A program made the translations under genes and the position numbers. The notes below the pieces were generated by a model. It worked only from the letters and a program-made list of their open reading frames with translations, made no database searches and was not told where the DNA came from. DNA of 10,379 bases. It comes from Colimorpha_A sp045533115. Its GTDB lineage: Bacteria; Bacillota; Clostridia; Oscillospirales; CAG-272. Location: positions 1 through 10,379 of the forward strand of contig JAZSHF010000010.1 of the NCBI GenBank assembly GCA_045533115.1, given 5' to 3'. Positions 1 to 7,939 of the stretch are shown here, in pieces. The stretch's first letter is position 1; every line of letters begins with the position of its first letter.

Positions 1-982
1 CAAAACGACCGGGGCGGAGAAGCGCGGGGTCAAGAATGTCGGGACGGTTGGTCGCGGCAATGACGATAATTCCGTCGTGAGAGCCGAAGCCGTCCATTTC
101 AACCAGAAGCTGGTTGAGGGTCTGCTCACGCTCGTCGTGACCGCCGCCGAGACCTGCGCCTCTGTGACGTCCGACTGCGTCTATTTCGTCGATGAAGATT
201 ATACTTGCGGGGTGCTTCTTTGCGGTGTCAAAGAGATCGCGGACACGCGAAGCGCCGACACCGACGTACATTTCAACGAAATCCGATCCTGAGATAGAGA
301 AGAATGGAACTCCCGCTTCACCGGCGACCGCCTTTGCAAGAAGCGTCTTACCTGTACCGGGTGGGCCGACGAGAAGAACACCGTGGGGGATTTTCGCGCC
401 GAGACGCGTATATTTGAGAGGAGCGCGCAGGAAGTCGACTATCTCCTCAAGCTCTTCCTTTTCTTCATCAGCACCCGCAACGTCCGAGAATAGCACCTTG
501 CGCTTTTCGTCGGCATTGACCTTGACCTTTGCACGTCCAAAACCGCCTATCTTACCGCCTGCGCCCTTAGACTGCATTGACATAAATACGACGAGGAAAA
601 TTATAATAAGAACAATTACAGCAAGAGTTGGCAGGAACGATACCCACCAAGGAGTTTCCTTGTGCGGAGTATATTCGAATTTCTCAATAATTCCTTCCTC
701 GACCTGTTTGTTTATCAGCTCGGAGAAGTCGTTATAGAAGATACTGAAGTCACGAAGCTTATACTTAATAGGCGCCTTGCCTTCCTCGTGCAAAGTGATT
801 ATGATATTGTCTTTCTCGTCGATCTCAAAGGACTTTACCTTCTCCTCCGTAAAGAGGGTAACGAGATCGCTGTAAACTATCTTTTCTTCCTTCCTTGAGC
901 CGTCAATCATAAACCAAAGAGCGGCAACGATAGCGACCATAAGAATGATATAGAAAATAGCTAACTTTGTATTTTTCTTCAT
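1..982 (-). CDS. ftsH: ATP-dependent zinc metalloprotease FtsH, N-terminal part (cut by window edge)
   Basis: Membrane-anchored AAA+ protease that extracts and degrades membrane and some soluble proteins. The 327 complete codons seen start at the ATG at 982 and run off the window. Residues 6-26 and 113-135 are the two membrane segments, with an extracytoplasmic domain of about 85 residues between them. The AAA+ module follows: Walker A GPPGTGKT (206-213), pore loop FVEMYVGVGA (235-244), Walker B IIFIDEID (261-268) and the second region of homology ending in LLRPGRF, where the window stops. The HEXXH zinc protease domain is therefore not visible. The pore-loop aromatic residue is Tyr239 where Phe is the usual residue, a conservative change. 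An AAAGGA lies 13 nt before the ATG, a rather long spacing. The gene follows hpt by 31 nt, matching the tilS-hpt-ftsH order of Bacillus, and is the last gene of the operon seen here. Confidence 0.97.
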   Translation of the reverse strand, partial: MKKNTKLAIFYIILMVAIVAALWFMIDGSRKEEKIVYSDLVTLFTEEKVKSFEIDEKDNIIITLHEEGKAPIKYKLRDFSIFYNDFSELINKQVEEGIIEKFEYTPHKETPWWVSFLPTLAVIVLIIIFLVVFMSMQSKGAGGKIGGFGRAKVKVNADEKRKVLFSDVAGADEEKEELEEIVDFLRAPLKYTRLGAKIPHGVLLVGPPGTGKTLLAKAVAGEAGVPFFSISGSDFVEMYVGVGASRVRDLFDTAKKHPASIIFIDEIDAVGRHRGAGLGGGHDEREQTLNQLLVEMDGFGSHDGIIVIAATNRPDILDPALLRPGRF

Positions 983-1013
983 TTGGGGCTGTGGATCCTT
1001 TCGTATTTATATC

Positions 1014-1577
1014 TTACTCACCGCTGTAAACGTGCGGCTTTAGAACGCCGACAAAGGGCAGTGCTCTGTATTTCTCGTCATAGTCAAGACCATAGCCGAC
1101 AACGAATTCGTTCGGGATCTCGGCACCTACGATATCAGCGTTGAAATCAACCTCACGGCGGCTCGGCTTGTCGAGAAGCGTACAGGTGCGAACGCTGTTA
1201 GCGCCCTTAAGACGCAGATAATCAACGAGGTAAGAAAGAGTGCGACCGCTGTCAATTATGTCCTCAATGATGAGTATGTCGGTATTTGCCCAATCCTTGC
1301 GGTAAAGGTCAAGCATTATATTGACGGTGCCGGATGTAACGGTACCTGCGCCGTACGAGGAGACCTTCATAAAGTCGATCTCTACGGGAACCGTAACGTG
1401 CTTCATAAGATCGCCCATGAAGACGACTGAGCCTTTAAGAATGCAGAGGAGAAGAAGCCTTGTATTTCTGTCCTTATAGTATTCGTCAATTTCAGAAGAA
1501 ATACGCTTAACGATGCACTCAATTTCTTGCTCGCTGAGCAAAACCTTGGCAATATCCTCTTTGATGTCGCGCATCAT
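1014..1577 (-). CDS. hpt: Hypoxanthine phosphoribosyltransferase
   Basis: Cytosolic purine salvage enzyme that joins hypoxanthine (and usually guanine) to PRPP, giving IMP or GMP. The 187-residue length is normal. Visible family motifs are the flexible loop SSYGAGTVTSGTV (73-85), the PRPP-binding loop ILIIEDIIDSGRTLS (101-115) with its acidic pair, the LLDKPSRR segment (134-141) with the purine-contacting lysine, and the C-terminal FVVGYGLDYDEKYR (158-171). The gene begins with two ATG codons in a row at 1577 and 1574. The first is preferred because AAGGAG lies 12 nt upstream of it and 15 nt upstream of the second. That ribosome binding site is formed by the last codons of tilS, whose stop is 4 nt before this start, so translation of the two is probably coupled. 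The neighbours tilS and ftsH are the classical partners of hpt in Bacillota. Confidence 0.96.
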   Translation of the reverse strand: MMRDIKEDIAKVLLSEQEIECIVKRISSEIDEYYKDRNTRLLLLCILKGSVVFMGDLMKHVTVPVEIDFMKVSSYGAGTVTSGTVNIMLDLYRKDWANTDILIIEDIIDSGRTLSYLVDYLRLKGANSVRTCTLLDKPSRREVDFNADIVGAEIPNEFVVGYGLDYDEKYRALPFVGVLKPHVYSGE

Positions 1578-1581
1578 AGTA

Positions 1582-2928
1582 TTATTTGTCTCCTTTTTTG
1601 AAATATATTACGGTAAAATAATTTGAATCCTTGGGTGCGGCACTGTCCGACGGACCGAAATGAGGAATATATACTATCTCGCCCGAGCATTCGATAAACG
1701 GAAGAGAATCGGTATCCCTGCTCGGCATCTTAAGCGATTGAATGAGCTTCTTGACCTTTCTTTTATGCCCGCGCAGCATTATGATATCGCCGTTTTTGCG
1801 GCTTCTTATCAACGTGTTGTCATTTATTTTATCAGAACTTATTGCTGCTTGTATTGATAATTTGTAAATATTCTTTGCATTATCGACTTCTTCTTGTGAC
1901 GTGGGATCGCCATAATAAATTCCGATAGCACTTTCATCGTCGATGACGTTAAGTCCGATGATCGGCTTAAATGAGAATGCGGTTTCTTTTTTAACGTTTT
2001 CGAAATATAGTAAATCTCTGTCACAAACAAAGCTTGTACGGTTGATCGAGAGAGAGATGTGGGCAACCTCTGACCTTATAGCCGCGATCATTTCGTTTAT
2101 CCTATCACGCTCAAACTGAATGTTCCGCGCCTTCAATTCATTTATAATGACTCTTGACAGAATCGAATCGTGAAGCCCTGATAGTGAAGCGCGCCCGTCC
2201 TGAAACGAATACTCGGATGCAAGCTCAGATAAAAGTCCCGCATCACTTTTGAAAAGCTGAGTAGTGCGTGTTATGGTGTCGCACAGGGACGGATTTATGC
2301 TTTTAAGCTTTGGTATTATTTCTTGGCGAAGAAAGTTTCTTCTGTACGCCGTATCGCTGTTAGTTGAATCGTAGATAAACGGAATCGACATTTCACGACA
2401 TCCGTCGTAGATCTCTTCCTTCGAATAGCATATCAGCGGACGAATAATATTCTCCCTGATCGGCGGAATACCGCATAGCCCGTCAATGCCCGTTCCTCTG
2501 ACAAGATGAAATAGTACGGTTTCAAGATTATCGTCTGCATTATGGGCAGTCGCTATGACGTCATAACCGTGCTCAGCGCAGATCTCGTTAAAGAATTCAT
2601 ACCGCGCATTTCTCGCGGCTTCCTCAATACCGATACCGCTGTCCTTGGCAATTTTCGGAATATCTACTCTCTTTGTGTAAAGAGTAATTTTGTTTTCATC
2701 GCAAAAGCGGCGGCAGAAATATTCGTCCCTAATCGCTTCCTCACCGCGTATTCCGTGGTTAATGTGTGCCGCGGCAACGGTAATTCCGTCGGTCTGAGAC
2801 AGGAGCGATAAAAGCAGGGAAGAATCGGCACCGCCCGAAAAGCCGACGAGAACGCTTGTGCCTTCCTTTAACATACCGTATCTTGAAACGGTATCAAGAT
2901 ATTTGGTTTTATCAAAGGAAGATGCCAT
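1582..2928 (-). CDS. tilS: tRNA(Ile)-lysidine synthetase
   Basis: Essential enzyme that attaches lysine to C34 of the CAU-anticodon isoleucine tRNA, using ATP, so that it reads AUA. The 448-residue chain has the N-type PP-loop SGGADSS (31-37), the HINHGIRGEE segment (56-65), IEEAARNARYEFF (102-114), ATAHNADDNLET (127-138) followed by LVRGTGIDGL, and YDSTNSDTAYRRNFLR (187-202), all in family order. A C-terminal domain with IRSRKNGDIIMLRGHKRKVKKL, a typical TilS tail, follows near residue 380. The start is fixed by GGAG 6 nt upstream, inside the last codons of dnaB; the dnaB stop is only 3 nt before this ATG. The gene appears somewhat richer in A+T than its neighbours, which is common for tilS and is not by itself a sign of transfer. 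Confidence 0.95.
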   Translation of the reverse strand: MASSFDKTKYLDTVSRYGMLKEGTSVLVGFSGGADSSLLLSLLSQTDGITVAAAHINHGIRGEEAIRDEYFCRRFCDENKITLYTKRVDIPKIAKDSGIGIEEAARNARYEFFNEICAEHGYDVIATAHNADDNLETVLFHLVRGTGIDGLCGIPPIRENIIRPLICYSKEEIYDGCREMSIPFIYDSTNSDTAYRRNFLRQEIIPKLKSINPSLCDTITRTTQLFKSDAGLLSELASEYSFQDGRASLSGLHDSILSRVIINELKARNIQFERDRINEMIAAIRSEVAHISLSINRTSFVCDRDLLYFENVKKETAFSFKPIIGLNVIDDESAIGIYYGDPTSQEEVDNAKNIYKLSIQAAISSDKINDNTLIRSRKNGDIIMLRGHKRKVKKLIQSLKMPSRDTDSLPFIECSGEIVYIPHFGPSDSAAPKDSNYFTVIYFKKGDK

Positions 2929-2931
2929 ATT

Positions 2932-4284
2932 TTACTCCGTTCTGTCGGAAAGAGTTGTGAATTTCGTGAATTTACCGAACCAGCCCATTTTTACGTTCTG
3001 TGTACTGCCGTGACGGTTTTTCGCAACGATAATTTCCGCGGTATTTTGTATTTCCTCATTCTTTTCAGCAGTATCGTAGTACTCGTTACGGTAGAGGAAC
3101 ATAACGACGTCAGCGTCCTGCTCGATCGCTCCCGAGTCGCGAAGGTCGGAAAGCATCGGACGCTTATCGGTTCGGCTCTCGGGGCCTCGTGAAAGCTGTG
3201 CACAGCAGATTATCGGCACCTTGAGGTCCTTTGCCATAAGCTTGAGGTTTCTTGAAATATCCGCAACGTCGTTAACACGGCTGTCGTTTTTCTTGGTATT
3301 GTCGCTTTGCATAAGCTGGAGATAGTCGATAACGATAAGTCCGAGATTTTTGACACGGCGAAGCTTTGCTCTCATACCGGCGGCGGAAATTCCGGCGGTA
3401 TCGTCTATAAGTATCTCACATTCACTGAGGACAGACGAGGCTCTTGCAAGTTTTTCCCAGTCCTCGCTCGAAAGATCGCCCGAGCGGATAGCGTAGCTGT
3501 CGACGAGTGCTTCGCTCGAAAGCATACGGGAGACAAGCTGCTCGGCTGACATTTCAAGAGAGAAGACACATACGGTCTTCTTGCTCGAATGTGCAACCTT
3601 TGTTGCAATGTTCATCGCAAACGACGTTTTACCCATACCGGGACGTGCTCCTACGAGGATGAGGTCACCCGCGCCCATTCCGACGAGAACCTTGTCAAGT
3701 CCCGAGAACCCTGTCGGCTGACCGGTTGCGGCATCGGGATCGCTTTTGAGCAGCTTAAGGTGCTCGTAGTTTGCAAGAAGAGCATCTTTAATATGCGTAA
3801 AGCCCTTTGTTTGTGATTTCTCGGCAATATCGAAAATCTGCTGCTCAGCGGAATCAAGAAGCGAATGTACGTCGTCCTGCTCAGAATATGCCTGATCCGT
3901 AATATCGGAGCATACCTCGATAAGCTGACGGAGAACTCGTTTATCACGAACTATTTTTGCGTAATCCTTTACGTTAGAAGCGCTGGGAACGACCTCTGCA
4001 ATCAGCTTGATGTACTTCTTGCTGTCCTCAATGTTATCGTACACACCGCGGTGAACGAGAGAGTCTATAAGCGTCACGACGTCTATCGTTCTGTTCTGGA
4101 GAAACAGATCCTGCATCGCAAGATATATCTGAGTATGATCGTCAAGATAGAAATCACTGCTCTTAATTTCGTTCGCAATTTCAGAGAAGCATTCGGGATT
4201 TATAAGGATCGAACCAAGCACAGACTGCTCCGCTTCAAGCGAAAACGGCATTTTTTTAATAAGTTCGTTTGTAGAAAGCTCCAT
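2932..4284 (-). CDS. dnaB: Replicative DNA helicase DnaB (DnaC in Bacillus naming)
   Basis: Hexameric 5'-3' helicase that unwinds DNA at the replication fork and binds primase through its N-terminal domain. The 450-residue length is normal. The N-terminal domain starts with the typical PFSLEAEQSVLGSIL (13-27). The RecA-like domain has Walker A ARPGMGKTS (213-221), the catalytic glutamate in FSLEMS (Glu244), Walker B LIVIDYLQL (316-324) and the conserved C-terminal block LSDLRDSGAIEQDADVVMFL (378-397). The Walker motifs are uninterrupted and no intein is present, although helicases of this family often carry one. It lies between rplI (39 nt gap) and tilS (3 nt gap). The AAGGA ribosome binding site is 21 nt from the ATG, with a small hairpin between them. 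No in-frame ATG, GTG or TTG was found in that leader to replace the start chosen here. Confidence 0.97.
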   Translation of the reverse strand: MELSTNELIKKMPFSLEAEQSVLGSILINPECFSEIANEIKSSDFYLDDHTQIYLAMQDLFLQNRTIDVVTLIDSLVHRGVYDNIEDSKKYIKLIAEVVPSASNVKDYAKIVRDKRVLRQLIEVCSDITDQAYSEQDDVHSLLDSAEQQIFDIAEKSQTKGFTHIKDALLANYEHLKLLKSDPDAATGQPTGFSGLDKVLVGMGAGDLILVGARPGMGKTSFAMNIATKVAHSSKKTVCVFSLEMSAEQLVSRMLSSEALVDSYAIRSGDLSSEDWEKLARASSVLSECEILIDDTAGISAAGMRAKLRRVKNLGLIVIDYLQLMQSDNTKKNDSRVNDVADISRNLKLMAKDLKVPIICCAQLSRGPESRTDKRPMLSDLRDSGAIEQDADVVMFLYRNEYYDTAEKNEEIQNTAEIIVAKNRHGSTQNVKMGWFGKFTKFTTLSDRTE

Positions 4285-4310
4285 AATGAATACGGCAAAG
4301 CCGTTTCCTT
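4285..4310 (-). promoter_or_regulatory. dnaB ribosome binding site with intervening hairpin
   Basis: AAGGA at 4310-4306 is the only good Shine-Dalgarno match upstream of dnaB, but it is 21 nt from the start codon. A stem of ACGGC (4304-4300) and GCCGT (4296-4292) with a TTT loop lies between them. If the hairpin forms, the linear distance left is about 8 nt (1 before and 7 after the stem), which is an ordinary spacing. The stem could also be extended imperfectly into the Shine-Dalgarno bases, which would reduce translation instead. Sequence and distances are seen directly; the effect is inference. Confidence 0.5.
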
Positions 4311-4323
4311 TCGATTTCTTAAA

Positions 4324-4767
4324 TTATTTGTCGAGAACCTGAACCGAGAGCTTGCCGACGACCTCGGGGAAGAGCTTAACGTCGTACTTGTAGCTTCCGT
4401 AGCTCTTGATGGGGTCGGGCATAACGATCTTTCTTCTGTCGATGACGATACCGAACTGCGCCTTGAGCTGTTCGGCAATTTCCTTTGAGGTAATTGAGCC
4501 GTAAAGACGGCCCTCGTTACCGCCCGAAACGACCTTAACTGTAATACCGGAGAGCTTATTTGCAAGCTCCTTTGCGTTAGCAAGATCAGTATCGTGCTTA
4601 AACTGTATAGATGCTTCGCGGTTCTTTAGCTCGTTCATTGCCTTTGCATCAGCTTCGACTGCGAGCTTTTTAGGAAAGAGAAAATTGCGGGCGTATCCCT
4701 CGGATACGTTGATAAGCTCGCCCTTCTTGCCCTGTGATTTTACGTCTTGAGTTAAAATGACTTTCAT
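4324..4767 (-). CDS. rplI: 50S ribosomal protein L9
   Basis: Ribosomal protein that binds 23S rRNA near the base of the L1 stalk and reaches out along the surface of the large subunit. The 147 residues match the family length. The N-terminal domain is diagnostic: MKVILTQDVKSQGKKGEL, then VSEGYARNFLFPKKLA (21-36). A long charged connecting helix covers about residues 40-75, and the C-terminal domain includes GRLYGSIT (86-93) and the KLSVQVL end. The start is the ATG at 4767, with AAAGGA 8 nt upstream. A TTG at 4791 would add eight residues but overlaps the stop codon of the upstream gene and is not expected in L9. The gdpP-rplI-dnaB order is the one known from Bacillus. Confidence 0.97.
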   Translation of the reverse strand: MKVILTQDVKSQGKKGELINVSEGYARNFLFPKKLAVEADAKAMNELKNREASIQFKHDTDLANAKELANKLSGITVKVVSGGNEGRLYGSITSKEIAEQLKAQFGIVIDRRKIVMPDPIKSYGSYKYDVKLFPEVVGKLSVQVLDK

Positions 4768-4781
4768 TATTGTTGTCCTTT
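4768..4781 (-). promoter_or_regulatory. rplI ribosome binding site
   Basis: AAAGGA at 4781-4776 is spaced 8 nt from the ATG at 4767. It decides this start over an upstream in-frame TTG at 4791, because that codon precedes the Shine-Dalgarno site. Confidence 0.8.
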
Positions 4782-4787
4782 CGTAAA

Positions 4788-6800
4788 TCAAATTTTGCTT
4801 TCAGACATATACTCGTCTATTGCATTCTTCAGCATTGTAAGTGCCTCATTCATAGAACCGGTCAGCTTCGTTGCCGCGGAATCAAAGTGTCCGCCGCCCT
4901 GAATCTTTTCAAGAATAAGCTGAACGTTTATCTCCCCCGAGGAGCGCGCCGAGATGTGAATGCTGTCGTCTATACGGCAGAGAGCAAATGACGCTTTTAC
5001 GCCCTCAACTGTGAGCAGCTTGTCAGCTGCCTTTGCCGCTGAAATTCTGTCGGAATTAGTATTGTCGGGTGAATCGTTTACAGATATAGCCATAATCCTT
5101 CGGTAGACGACGACGTTTGACTCAAACCTCGCCTCCGAAATGAAATCGGAAAGAGCGCTCTTGAAGAGCGTGAGCGCATCGGAGGGGCTTGCACCCTCAC
5201 CGCGCAAGTAAAGTGCCGCGCCGAAGGTTCTTACACCGGCATTACGGGTAAACTGCTTTGTATCGAGAAGAATTCCCGAGTACATAATGTCGGCTTCTTC
5301 CTTTGTAAGATTTCCCGACGGCATTGACTGTTCAAGTATCTCTGCAACGAGCTCTGATGCAGACGATGCTGACGGCTCAATATAAGAAATGAGAGGCGCT
5401 TCGTCAAACTCTGCGGTTTTTCTGTGATGGTCAATATATACCGTCCGTGCGGATATAGCAACGACCTCGGGCGCTTCAAGCTGAGTTTTGTTATTAACGT
5501 CAACGATAACGGAGAGGGAATCGCTCGCAATCAGATCCTGAGCTTCCGAAGCGTTTACAAAAACGTTTACGTCACGGTATTCGGGCTGATCCTTGATCCT
5601 ATCATAGCACTTTTTGAAGTTCGCGTCCTTCATATCCGCAACGATGTAAAAGGGAACGCCGCAAAATGTGCAAAGACGAGCAACACCGAGAGCAGCTCCT
5701 ATACAGTCGAAGTCGGGAAGACGGTGTCCCATAATAATAACGCGTGAGCTTTTTGATATCTGGGAAGCAAGCTCGTTTGCAATAACGCGCGAACGGACCT
5801 TGGTACGCTTTTGAACCGATTGCGATTTACCGCCGTAGAACTCAAGCCCCTTGGCGCTCTTGACAACTACCTGGTCGCCGCCGCGCTGAAGAGCCATATC
5901 AAGAGCGTCGGACGCTACCTTTTCCTTTTCAAAGAGGGTGCCCTCAACGTCGGAAACACCCATAGATACGGTAACGGAAAAGCTGCTCTCTCCGACACGC
6001 ACCTCGCGTATTCTGTCGAGAACCTCGAACTTCTTTTCAACGAAGTCTGCCATTTCTGCGGCGCGGAATATGAATACGTACTTACCGCTCTGATATTCCT
6101 TCAATATGCCGCTCGCGCCCTCTGCCCACTCCTTGAGTACCTTGTCGATCTCATTGGCGGCGTTGCGTACACCGTCCTTTGTATACTGTGAAATCTCCTC
6201 GAGGTTGTCGGCAAGAATGTAAGCGACCTGCGTTTCCTCATCCTCAAGCTGTTTTTCGAGTGCTTCAAATGCAGTATTATCTTCCCAAAGAGAAAGGAGA
6301 TATTTCTTGTTCTTTGAAGAAACCGGAAAAACGCGAACGTAGTAGCTTCTGTCATCAAGTGTCATTCTCGTACCGTTCTCTGAATCCCCGACTTTTATTT
6401 CTGAAAGCGACTTTCCGATGAAGTCCTCAAAATTGATACCCGTTACGTTTCTTCTTCCGAGACGCTCGGTGAATGCGGAATTGTACCAAACGATCTTACC
6501 GTCAGCATTACAGATCATAACCGGCTGTGGCATCTTTATCATAAGGTCGAGCGTTAAGCTTCCGAGAAAGGTGTCGCTTTCGTGCGAGCCGGTTATCGGG
6601 GCGATAGCACCGTAATTGAGCATTAGGACCATCGTTGCGGCATAAGCTAATACCGCTATGATCCAGATCAGATGACTGTGAGAACCGCTGAACGCGTAAA
6701 TTGCGCCCGTGACAGCAAGAAAAGCGACAGTCACGATCGTTGTCGGGAACAGACGCGTAAATTTCATTCTTGTAATCAGTTCTTTGAATTTAGCTTTCAT
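4788..6800 (-). CDS. gdpP: Membrane-bound c-di-AMP phosphodiesterase, GdpP/YybT type
   Basis: Membrane enzyme that hydrolyses the second messenger c-di-AMP to pApA and so influences turgor, potassium transport and cell wall stress in Bacillota. The 670-residue chain has the full architecture. Two membrane segments lie at about 15-37 and 43-62. A PAS-like domain (about 90-175) contains VMICNADGKIVWYNSAF. A degenerate GGDEF domain (about 180-320) has QSGKYVFIF where the GGDEF signature would be, as usual in this family. The DHH domain shows GHRLPDFDCIGAALG (358-372), VIVDVN (431-436), DHHR (457-460) and LLDTKQFTRN (511-520), and DHHA1 shows GGGHFDSAA (635-643). All aspartate and histidine motifs expected for the two metal ions are present, so it is probably active. 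The start has AAGGA 9 nt upstream, overlapping the stop of the yybS-like gene. It lies 20 nt before rplI. Confidence 0.94.
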   Translation of the reverse strand: MKAKFKELITRMKFTRLFPTTIVTVAFLAVTGAIYAFSGSHSHLIWIIAVLAYAATMVLMLNYGAIAPITGSHESDTFLGSLTLDLMIKMPQPVMICNADGKIVWYNSAFTERLGRRNVTGINFEDFIGKSLSEIKVGDSENGTRMTLDDRSYYVRVFPVSSKNKKYLLSLWEDNTAFEALEKQLEDEETQVAYILADNLEEISQYTKDGVRNAANEIDKVLKEWAEGASGILKEYQSGKYVFIFRAAEMADFVEKKFEVLDRIREVRVGESSFSVTVSMGVSDVEGTLFEKEKVASDALDMALQRGGDQVVVKSAKGLEFYGGKSQSVQKRTKVRSRVIANELASQISKSSRVIIMGHRLPDFDCIGAALGVARLCTFCGVPFYIVADMKDANFKKCYDRIKDQPEYRDVNVFVNASEAQDLIASDSLSVIVDVNNKTQLEAPEVVAISARTVYIDHHRKTAEFDEAPLISYIEPSASSASELVAEILEQSMPSGNLTKEEADIMYSGILLDTKQFTRNAGVRTFGAALYLRGEGASPSDALTLFKSALSDFISEARFESNVVVYRRIMAISVNDSPDNTNSDRISAAKAADKLLTVEGVKASFALCRIDDSIHISARSSGEINVQLILEKIQGGGHFDSAATKLTGSMNEALTMLKNAIDEYMSESKI

Positions 6801-6812
6801 GATTTTTGATCC

Positions 6813-7814
6813 TTATTCTTGATTTTTCTTCTTGCGTTGTGATATTGACGCTCTGAAGCTGTCGAACAAGCCATAGAAAATACAAAGCGATAAAAACGGA
6901 GCTATTCCGTTGAATAACGATATTATAATAGTGAGCGGACGGAAAAGGCGAGGGTGCGATATACCGTTTGTTTCTTTAGGAGAAAAAGAAGTAAATAAAC
7001 CTGCTAAAAGAACGAACGGAAGCAAAATAAGCGTCATATTTATAGCAGTAAGCGATATGAGGTTGACCTCTTCGAAAATCATTACCGCAATCAATGCGAC
7101 GGTAAAGAATATTCCCGTTACGATCGAAGGGGTTATTGATAGGACGTTTTCGTCGAAGCTTGAAACGGTAGTAATTTCGCAAAGCTTTCGGTGAATGAAA
7201 GCAATAACGAAGCCGACAACCGTCAGCAGCGCGGAAAAAGCCGCAGGGATAAGACAAATAATAACGTTAAGATATCCGGCTGCGTTTGATTCCGCGATCA
7301 GCGAAACCTTGCTTCCGGCAACGCTGACGAAAAACGATTCGTAAAGAAGCTCGGAGATCTGATTGAAGAAGAACGGAAATGCAGCCCTTATCGCCGAAAG
7401 AGAAAGGGTGCCGACTCTTGCGTATGTGAGATAAATGAGCGTTATAACGGTCCCGAGGGTTATTATGCCGCTTGCTGCAGCTATCGCCGAGCTTCTTGAA
7501 AGCTTGTTTCTCGACACTCTGTCAAGAGCCAGCGAGAGGGGAAGATACGATATCGAAAGAAGCGAGTAGACCGCGTTTTCTGTAAGAGCAAATGCGATTG
7601 CCCAGCCGACAAATGCGGCAGTAAGTGAAAGTATAGGGCTTTTAGCCGTAGCGAGCCACGCGGACGCGGTTGCCGCTACCGCAAAGAATCCCGCAAAAAG
7701 CATTAAGTCGGTTACAAGCGCAAGGTTAACGGAAAACACGCAAACGAGCAATAAAACGATGAACGAAAGCAGGTTCAGATTCATATTCAGTTTTTCTTTG
7801 GGAGAAGAAACCAT
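6813..7814 (-). CDS. YybS-like polytopic membrane protein (DUF2232 type)
   Basis: Function is not established. The protein of 333 residues is strongly hydrophobic, with about eight predicted membrane segments (roughly 14-33, 36-56, 60-80, 85-100, 112-132, 190-215, 230-255, 258-282 and 300-322, some of which may merge) and a basic C-terminal tail ending in QRKKKNQE. Identification as YybS/DUF2232 rests on membrane topology, size and position directly upstream of gdpP-rplI-dnaB, the order known in Bacillus subtilis; no catalytic motif is visible. The start at 7814 is preferred because GAGGA lies 8 nt upstream and the promoter lies just beyond. A longer in-frame start at 7853 overlaps the -10 box and would not be on the transcript. 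A further in-frame ATG at 7784 lacks this support. It is the first gene of the operon, and its stop is 12 nt before the phosphodiesterase start. Confidence 0.75.
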   Translation of the reverse strand: MVSSPKEKLNMNLNLLSFIVLLLVCVFSVNLALVTDLMLFAGFFAVAATASAWLATAKSPILSLTAAFVGWAIAFALTENAVYSLLSISYLPLSLALDRVSRNKLSRSSAIAAASGIITLGTVITLIYLTYARVGTLSLSAIRAAFPFFFNQISELLYESFFVSVAGSKVSLIAESNAAGYLNVIICLIPAAFSALLTVVGFVIAFIHRKLCEITTVSSFDENVLSITPSIVTGIFFTVALIAVMIFEEVNLISLTAINMTLILLPFVLLAGLFTSFSPKETNGISHPRLFRPLTIIISLFNGIAPFLSLCIFYGLFDSFRASISQRKKKNQE

Positions 7815-7827
7815 TTGAATGATCCTC
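7815..7827 (-). promoter_or_regulatory. Ribosome binding site of the yybS-like gene
   Basis: GAGGA at 7827-7823 is spaced 8 nt from the ATG at 7814. Together with the -10 box it rules out the longer reading start at 7853. Confidence 0.75.
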
Positions 7828-7851
7828 GTAATACAACTATTGCATTTTAAC

Positions 7852-7880
7852 ATTATACCACAAAATTCCGTCTTTGTAAA
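7852..7880 (-). promoter_or_regulatory. Sigma-A type promoter with extended -10, driving the minus-strand operon
   Basis: On the minus strand the -35 box is TTTACA (7880-7875), the spacer is exactly 17 nt, and the -10 box is TATAAT (7857-7852), preceded by TG and one base (TGGTATAAT), which is the extended -10 form. Transcription should begin near 7845, leaving a leader of about 31 nt before the start at 7814. No other convincing promoter was seen in the short gaps further down, so this one probably serves all seven genes down to ftsH. Internal promoters inside coding sequence cannot be excluded. Confidence 0.82.
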
Positions 7881-7887
7881 GAATTTT
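7862..7887. repeat. Inverted repeat over the -35 region of the minus-strand promoter
   Basis: AAAATTC (7862-7868) and GAATTTT (7881-7887) form perfect 7-bp arms around a 12-bp spacer, which includes the whole minus-strand -35 box. A second, shorter dyad TCTTT-gt-AAAGA (7871-7882) overlaps it but is not centred on the same point. The position would suit an operator. The arms are AT-rich, however, and the region is AT-rich too, so a chance occurrence is quite possible. Confidence 0.3.
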
Positions 7888-7939
7888 AACGAATATTATT
7901 TATTTTAATACAATTACAATCAAAATATCGCTGAATTAC

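Noticed and set aside
192..737. A 181-codon open frame on the plus strand opposite ftsH
   Set aside because: It is antisense to clear FtsH AAA+ and membrane sequence; its translation is low in complexity and shows no family features.
3600..3680. Possible intein insertion at the DnaB Walker A loop
   Set aside because: The motif ARPGMGKTS is continuous and the protein has the normal length of 450 residues.
3865..4488. A 207-codon open frame on the plus strand across dnaB and rplI
   Set aside because: It lies antisense to two strongly conserved genes, has no ribosome binding site or recognisable domain, and is explained by the codon use of the genes opposite.
4768..4791. Longer N terminus of L9 from a TTG at 4791
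   Set aside because: The TTG overlaps the stop codon of gdpP and precedes the AAAGGA site; the ATG at 4767 gives the canonical MKVIL start of L9.
7815..7853. Longer N terminus of the yybS-like protein from the ATG at 7853
   Set aside because: This ATG overlaps the -10 box TATAAT, so it would lie upstream of the transcription start; the ATG at 7814 has its own GAGGA site.
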